Part shown: piece by piece, positions 61,963 to 64,000 of the stretch
How positions within the stretch are numbered: position 1 is the first letter of the stretch
Layout of the letters: each line of letters starts with the position of its first letter
Assembly (NCBI RefSeq): GCF_900128945.1
Contig: NZ_FQUD01000004.1
Span: 806,001 to 870,000 of the forward strand
DNA from: Chryseobacterium sp. OV279
GTDB lineage: Bacteria; Bacteroidota; Bacteroidia; Flavobacteriales; Weeksellaceae
DNA length: 64,000 bases
Direction: 5' to 3'
The notes under the pieces: generated by a model
The model's database searches: none
Told to the model about the DNA's origin: nothing
Seen by the model: only the letters and a program-made list of their open reading frames with translations
Program-made: the position numbers and the translations under genes

Positions 61963-62018
61963 GACAAAATTTCCGGATTGTTTATTTTTAACGATAAATT
62001 AACTTGACAAAATTTCCG
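61963..62018. repeat. Two direct repeats GACAAAATTTCCG
   Basis: GACAAAATTTCCG at 61963-61975 and again at 62006-62018, 43 bp apart, in the clpB/TetR intergenic region. Possibly a regulator site for the divergent genes. Confidence 0.5.
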
Positions 62019-62251
62019 ATTCCCTGATTTTTGCTTTGAAATAATGGAAAAACCGTCAGTTTCCTGAAAAACATAAATTGGAAAGAAGTGGAAACTTCAG
62101 CATTTAACGGCTAGTTTATATAAAATTAACCTGAAATTCCTCTCCTCCAAAGGGATGGTAAATCAAAGATTTGACGGGGTAGTTGAGCAAAACTCCCGCT
62201 TCAGTGTTTAAAATCATAGTGTTAAATTAATTTTTTTAACCTCAGAATAAT

Positions 62252-62259
62252 TACTTTTG
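62252..62259 (+). promoter_or_regulatory. -7 box for the TetR gene
   Basis: TACTTTTG matches TAnnTTTG, only 10 bases before the ATG, so the message would be nearly leaderless. Confidence 0.45.
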
Positions 62260-62269
62260 CATTTTACAG

Positions 62270-62848
62270 ATGGAACTTAAAGAAAAACAAAGGAAAATTT
62301 TAGACGTAGCCGTAGAACTTTTCAAGGAAAAGGGTTATATGGGCAGCTCGGTAAGAGATCTGGCCACAAAGCTTAATATCAAAGCTGCGTCGCTGTATGC
62401 CCACATCCGTTCAAAGGAAGAAATTCTGGAATGGATCTGCTTTGGTATTGCTCAGGAATTTTTTGATGAACTTCAGGAAGTAAAAAACACGGACGTTGCT
62501 CCAAAAGAAAAACTCAATTTATTTTTAGACAAACATCTATCGGTTGTTCTCCAAAACCGCGATGTTACCCATATTTACTCCAATGAATGGAGACATCTTG
62601 AAGAAAGGCTTCCGGAATTCATAGCACTGAGAAAGAACTATCAGGATGAGGTGGAGCAGCTAATTTCTGAGATCTACAAAGCTGAGAATTGGGAACTGAA
62701 ATCACCCACCTTTACAACAAGGTTTATTCTTCATACCCTTAATAATTCCTATTTCTGGTTCAAAAGAAATACGGAATCCACTTCTGAAATTACTGATGAA
62801 ATAAGGGCTAAGCTTCTTTACGGGCTATTAGGCAATCAGAAACAATAA
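62270..62848 (+). CDS. TetR-family regulator, probably of phenylacetate catabolism
   Basis: 192 residues. The N-terminal helix-turn-helix reads GSSVRDLATKLNIKAASLYAHIRSKEEIL (in two parts: residues 24-34 and 35-52). The C-terminal ligand domain is helical, with HLEERLPEFIALRKNYQDEV. It is followed, 394 bases on, by the phenylacetate-CoA ligase gene, whose promoter carries a 14-bp palindrome like the PaaR operator; TetR-family PaaR proteins release DNA on binding phenylacetyl-CoA. The function is inferred from this context. Confidence 0.8.
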   Translation: MELKEKQRKILDVAVELFKEKGYMGSSVRDLATKLNIKAASLYAHIRSKEEILEWICFGIAQEFFDELQEVKNTDVAPKEKLNLFLDKHLSVVLQNRDVTHIYSNEWRHLEERLPEFIALRKNYQDEVEQLISEIYKAENWELKSPTFTTRFILHTLNNSYFWFKRNTESTSEITDEIRAKLLYGLLGNQKQ

Positions 62849-62938
62849 TTTTTCTTACCATAAAAGACACAAAAGTTTAAATACTTCAGTTTAATTTTAA
62901 GCTGAATGTTTTAGTGTTGAAAAGCGCACAATTTTTTT

Positions 62939-62971
62939 ATCCTTGGCAAGGTTTTAAACCTTGCCAAGGAT
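62939..62971. repeat. Palindromic element, copy 2
   Basis: ATCCTTGGCAAGGTTT (62939-62954), centre T, AAACCTTGCCAAGGAT (62956-62971): perfect 16-bp arms. It differs from copy 1 at two arm positions, each compensated in the other arm. Confidence 0.85.
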
Positions 62972-63183
62972 ATTAATGAAGGACGGGATCGTTGGTTTCT
63001 TTTAAGTATGAAGGATGAATAAAGGTATACTTACTGAAAAAATCTTAATGTTTAAAATTAAAAAATACTTTATTTATTAAACTTTTAGTATTGAAAAACC
63101 TTTACTGTTTACATGTAAAATCCGTAATTAATTAAATAGGCAGTTATTTAGAATCATTCAAAATATGACGAAAATCATAAAAA

Positions 63184-63232
63184 TTTGGTCAGGATTGAAA
63201 TTCTTTTTAAATTTACACCTAACAAATGTTAG
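63184..63232 (+). promoter_or_regulatory. paaK promoter with TetR-type operator
   Basis: TTTG (63184-63187), 20 bases, TAAATTTA (63208-63215, one mismatch to TAnnTTTG). The predicted start of transcription near 63221 lies within the palindrome CTAACAAATGTTAG (63219-63232), placed to block initiation when bound. Confidence 0.65.
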
Positions 63233-63242
63233 TTAGTAGGAT

Positions 63243-64000
63243 ATGGATTTTGCAGTTGAATATTTAAAACTCGACCAGTTGAGACGGCTTCAGTCTGATC
63301 GGTTGACAGATTTGGTCGGCTATCTTGAGGAGAGATCAGAATTTTATAGAGGAAAATTTAATGAATCAGGAATATCTCCACAGGACATAAGGACCATTGA
63401 AGACATCACGAAACTTCCGATTACTTACAAACAGGATCTGAGGGATCATTACCCGTTCGGACTTTTTACCGTTCCAAAGAATGAGTTGCAGAGAATTCAC
63501 TGTTCAAGTGGAACGACAGGAAAACCTACAGTAGTGGGATACACAAAAGAAGATGTGGATCTTTTCAGTGAAGTTGTGGCCAGATCACTATATGCAGCAG
63601 GAGCAAGACCAGGAATGCAGTTGCACAATGCCTATGGATACGGAATTTTTACCGGAGGATTAGGACTTCATTACGGAGCTGAAAAATTAGGAATGAGTGT
63701 TCTTCCTATTTCAGGAGGAATGACGGCCAGACAGGTTGATCTGATTTTAGATTTTAAACCTGAAGTGATCTGCTGTTCGCCTTCTTATGCATTAACGATT
63801 GCTGATGAATTTACGAAAAGAGGTGTTTCTGCAGACGAAATTAGTCTAAAATACGCTGTTTTAGGTTCAGAGCCATGGACGGAAATTATCAGAAGCCACA
63901 TTGAAGAAAGACTGGGTCTTCATGCTACCAACATTTATGGATTAAGCGAGATCATCGGTCCCGGAGTATCTATGGAGGATTTTGAAGAAAAAGGAGGTTC
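63243..64000 (+). CDS. paaK: Phenylacetate-CoA ligase, 5' part (runs off window)
   Basis: 252 codons visible of a family near 430. It activates phenylacetate to phenylacetyl-CoA with ATP and CoA, the entry step of the aerobic phenylacetate pathway. Seen: QSDRLTDLVGYLEERSEFYR at the start, DITKLPITYKQDLRDHYPFG, the AMP-binding loop CSSGTTGKPTVVGYT (about residue 86), AYGYGIFTGGLGLHYGAE, GSEPWTEIIR and NIYGLSEIIGPGV. Distance from the TetR gene and the operator over its promoter suggest direct repression. Further paa genes may follow beyond the window. Confidence 0.93.
   Translation, partial: MDFAVEYLKLDQLRRLQSDRLTDLVGYLEERSEFYRGKFNESGISPQDIRTIEDITKLPITYKQDLRDHYPFGLFTVPKNELQRIHCSSGTTGKPTVVGYTKEDVDLFSEVVARSLYAAGARPGMQLHNAYGYGIFTGGLGLHYGAEKLGMSVLPISGGMTARQVDLILDFKPEVICCSPSYALTIADEFTKRGVSADEISLKYAVLGSEPWTEIIRSHIEERLGLHATNIYGLSEIIGPGVSMEDFEEKGG

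Larger units (their letters stand above)
61800..62269. other. 470-bp divergent promoter region clpB / TetR
   Basis: Holds the 13-bp direct repeats and a -7 box for the TetR gene. No convincing TAnnTTTG box for clpB was found at normal spacing, and no CIRCE-type inverted repeat was seen. Confidence 0.55.
62849..63242. other. 394-bp region before paaK
   Basis: Contains a 33-bp palindrome (62939-62971), AT-rich sequence and the paaK promoter/operator. No coding frame was seen. Confidence 0.6.

Noticed and set aside
1..64000. CRISPR array, prophage, transposase or restriction-modification system
   Set aside because: No regular direct repeats with spacers, and no integrase, transposase, phage structural or methyltransferase motifs were seen in any frame examined.

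Overview
The window looks like a chromosomal segment of a flavobacterium close to Chryseobacterium (Bacteroidota, Weeksellaceae). The evidence is a low-GC genome whose starts lack Shine-Dalgarno sequences, repeated promoter boxes of the Bacteroidota type (TAnnTTTG, some with TTTG about 19-21 nt upstream), a C-terminal type IX secretion sorting domain, many SpII lipoproteins, bacillithiol synthesis (BshA), and Bacteroidota families such as DUF2851, DUF4254, DUF4292, SIMPL, GH92, M43 and OMP_b-brl proteins. No rRNA, tRNA, CRISPR array, prophage or transposase gene was seen.

Layout. 1-8 kb: 3' part of cysS, a T9SS cargo protein, a CBM20-GH77 4-alpha-glucanotransferase, two small secreted proteins and ferritin. 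8.0-8.46 kb: a non-coding convergence zone with five DnaA-box-like 9-mers around an AT-rich core. 8.5-23 kb: a RecB/AddA-like helicase-nuclease, three tandem paralogous periplasmic proteins, a SIMPL protein, PspC-GNAT, DUF2851, an AraC regulator with an HD protein, and a GH3-bshA operon. 23-26 kb: three AT-rich lipoprotein genes, each its own unit. 26-33 kb: an envelope operon on the minus strand (nucleotidyltransferase, DUF4292, EnvC-like, TatA, DUF4254, lipoprotein, ribA) downstream of a Wzx-like flippase. 33-45 kb: pyrC, GH92, a two-component pair divergent from a DUF1573 protein, a dienoyl-CoA-reductase-like SDR, an M1 peptidase and an EEP hydrolase. 45-46.4 kb: a small AT-rich island of short genes. 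46.4-53 kb: a second two-component pair divergent from an outer-membrane beta-barrel protein, then a second M1 peptidase. 53-59 kb: two M43 lipoprotein metalloproteases bracketing a NarL-type two-component operon, followed by two adjacent genes for six-cysteine peptides with a GG-type leader. 59-64 kb: clpB, a TetR regulator and the 5' part of paaK, whose promoter carries a PaaR-like operator.

The most distinctive signals are (i) the DnaA-box cluster at 8294-8453, an oriC candidate; (ii) the paired six-cysteine leader peptides at 58710-59055, too short for ordinary gene calling, beside the M43/two-component locus; (iii) the TetR operator over the paaK start site; and (iv) several families of dispersed intergenic repeats, some palindromic with compensatory base changes. 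All functional statements come from reading motifs; no database search was run.
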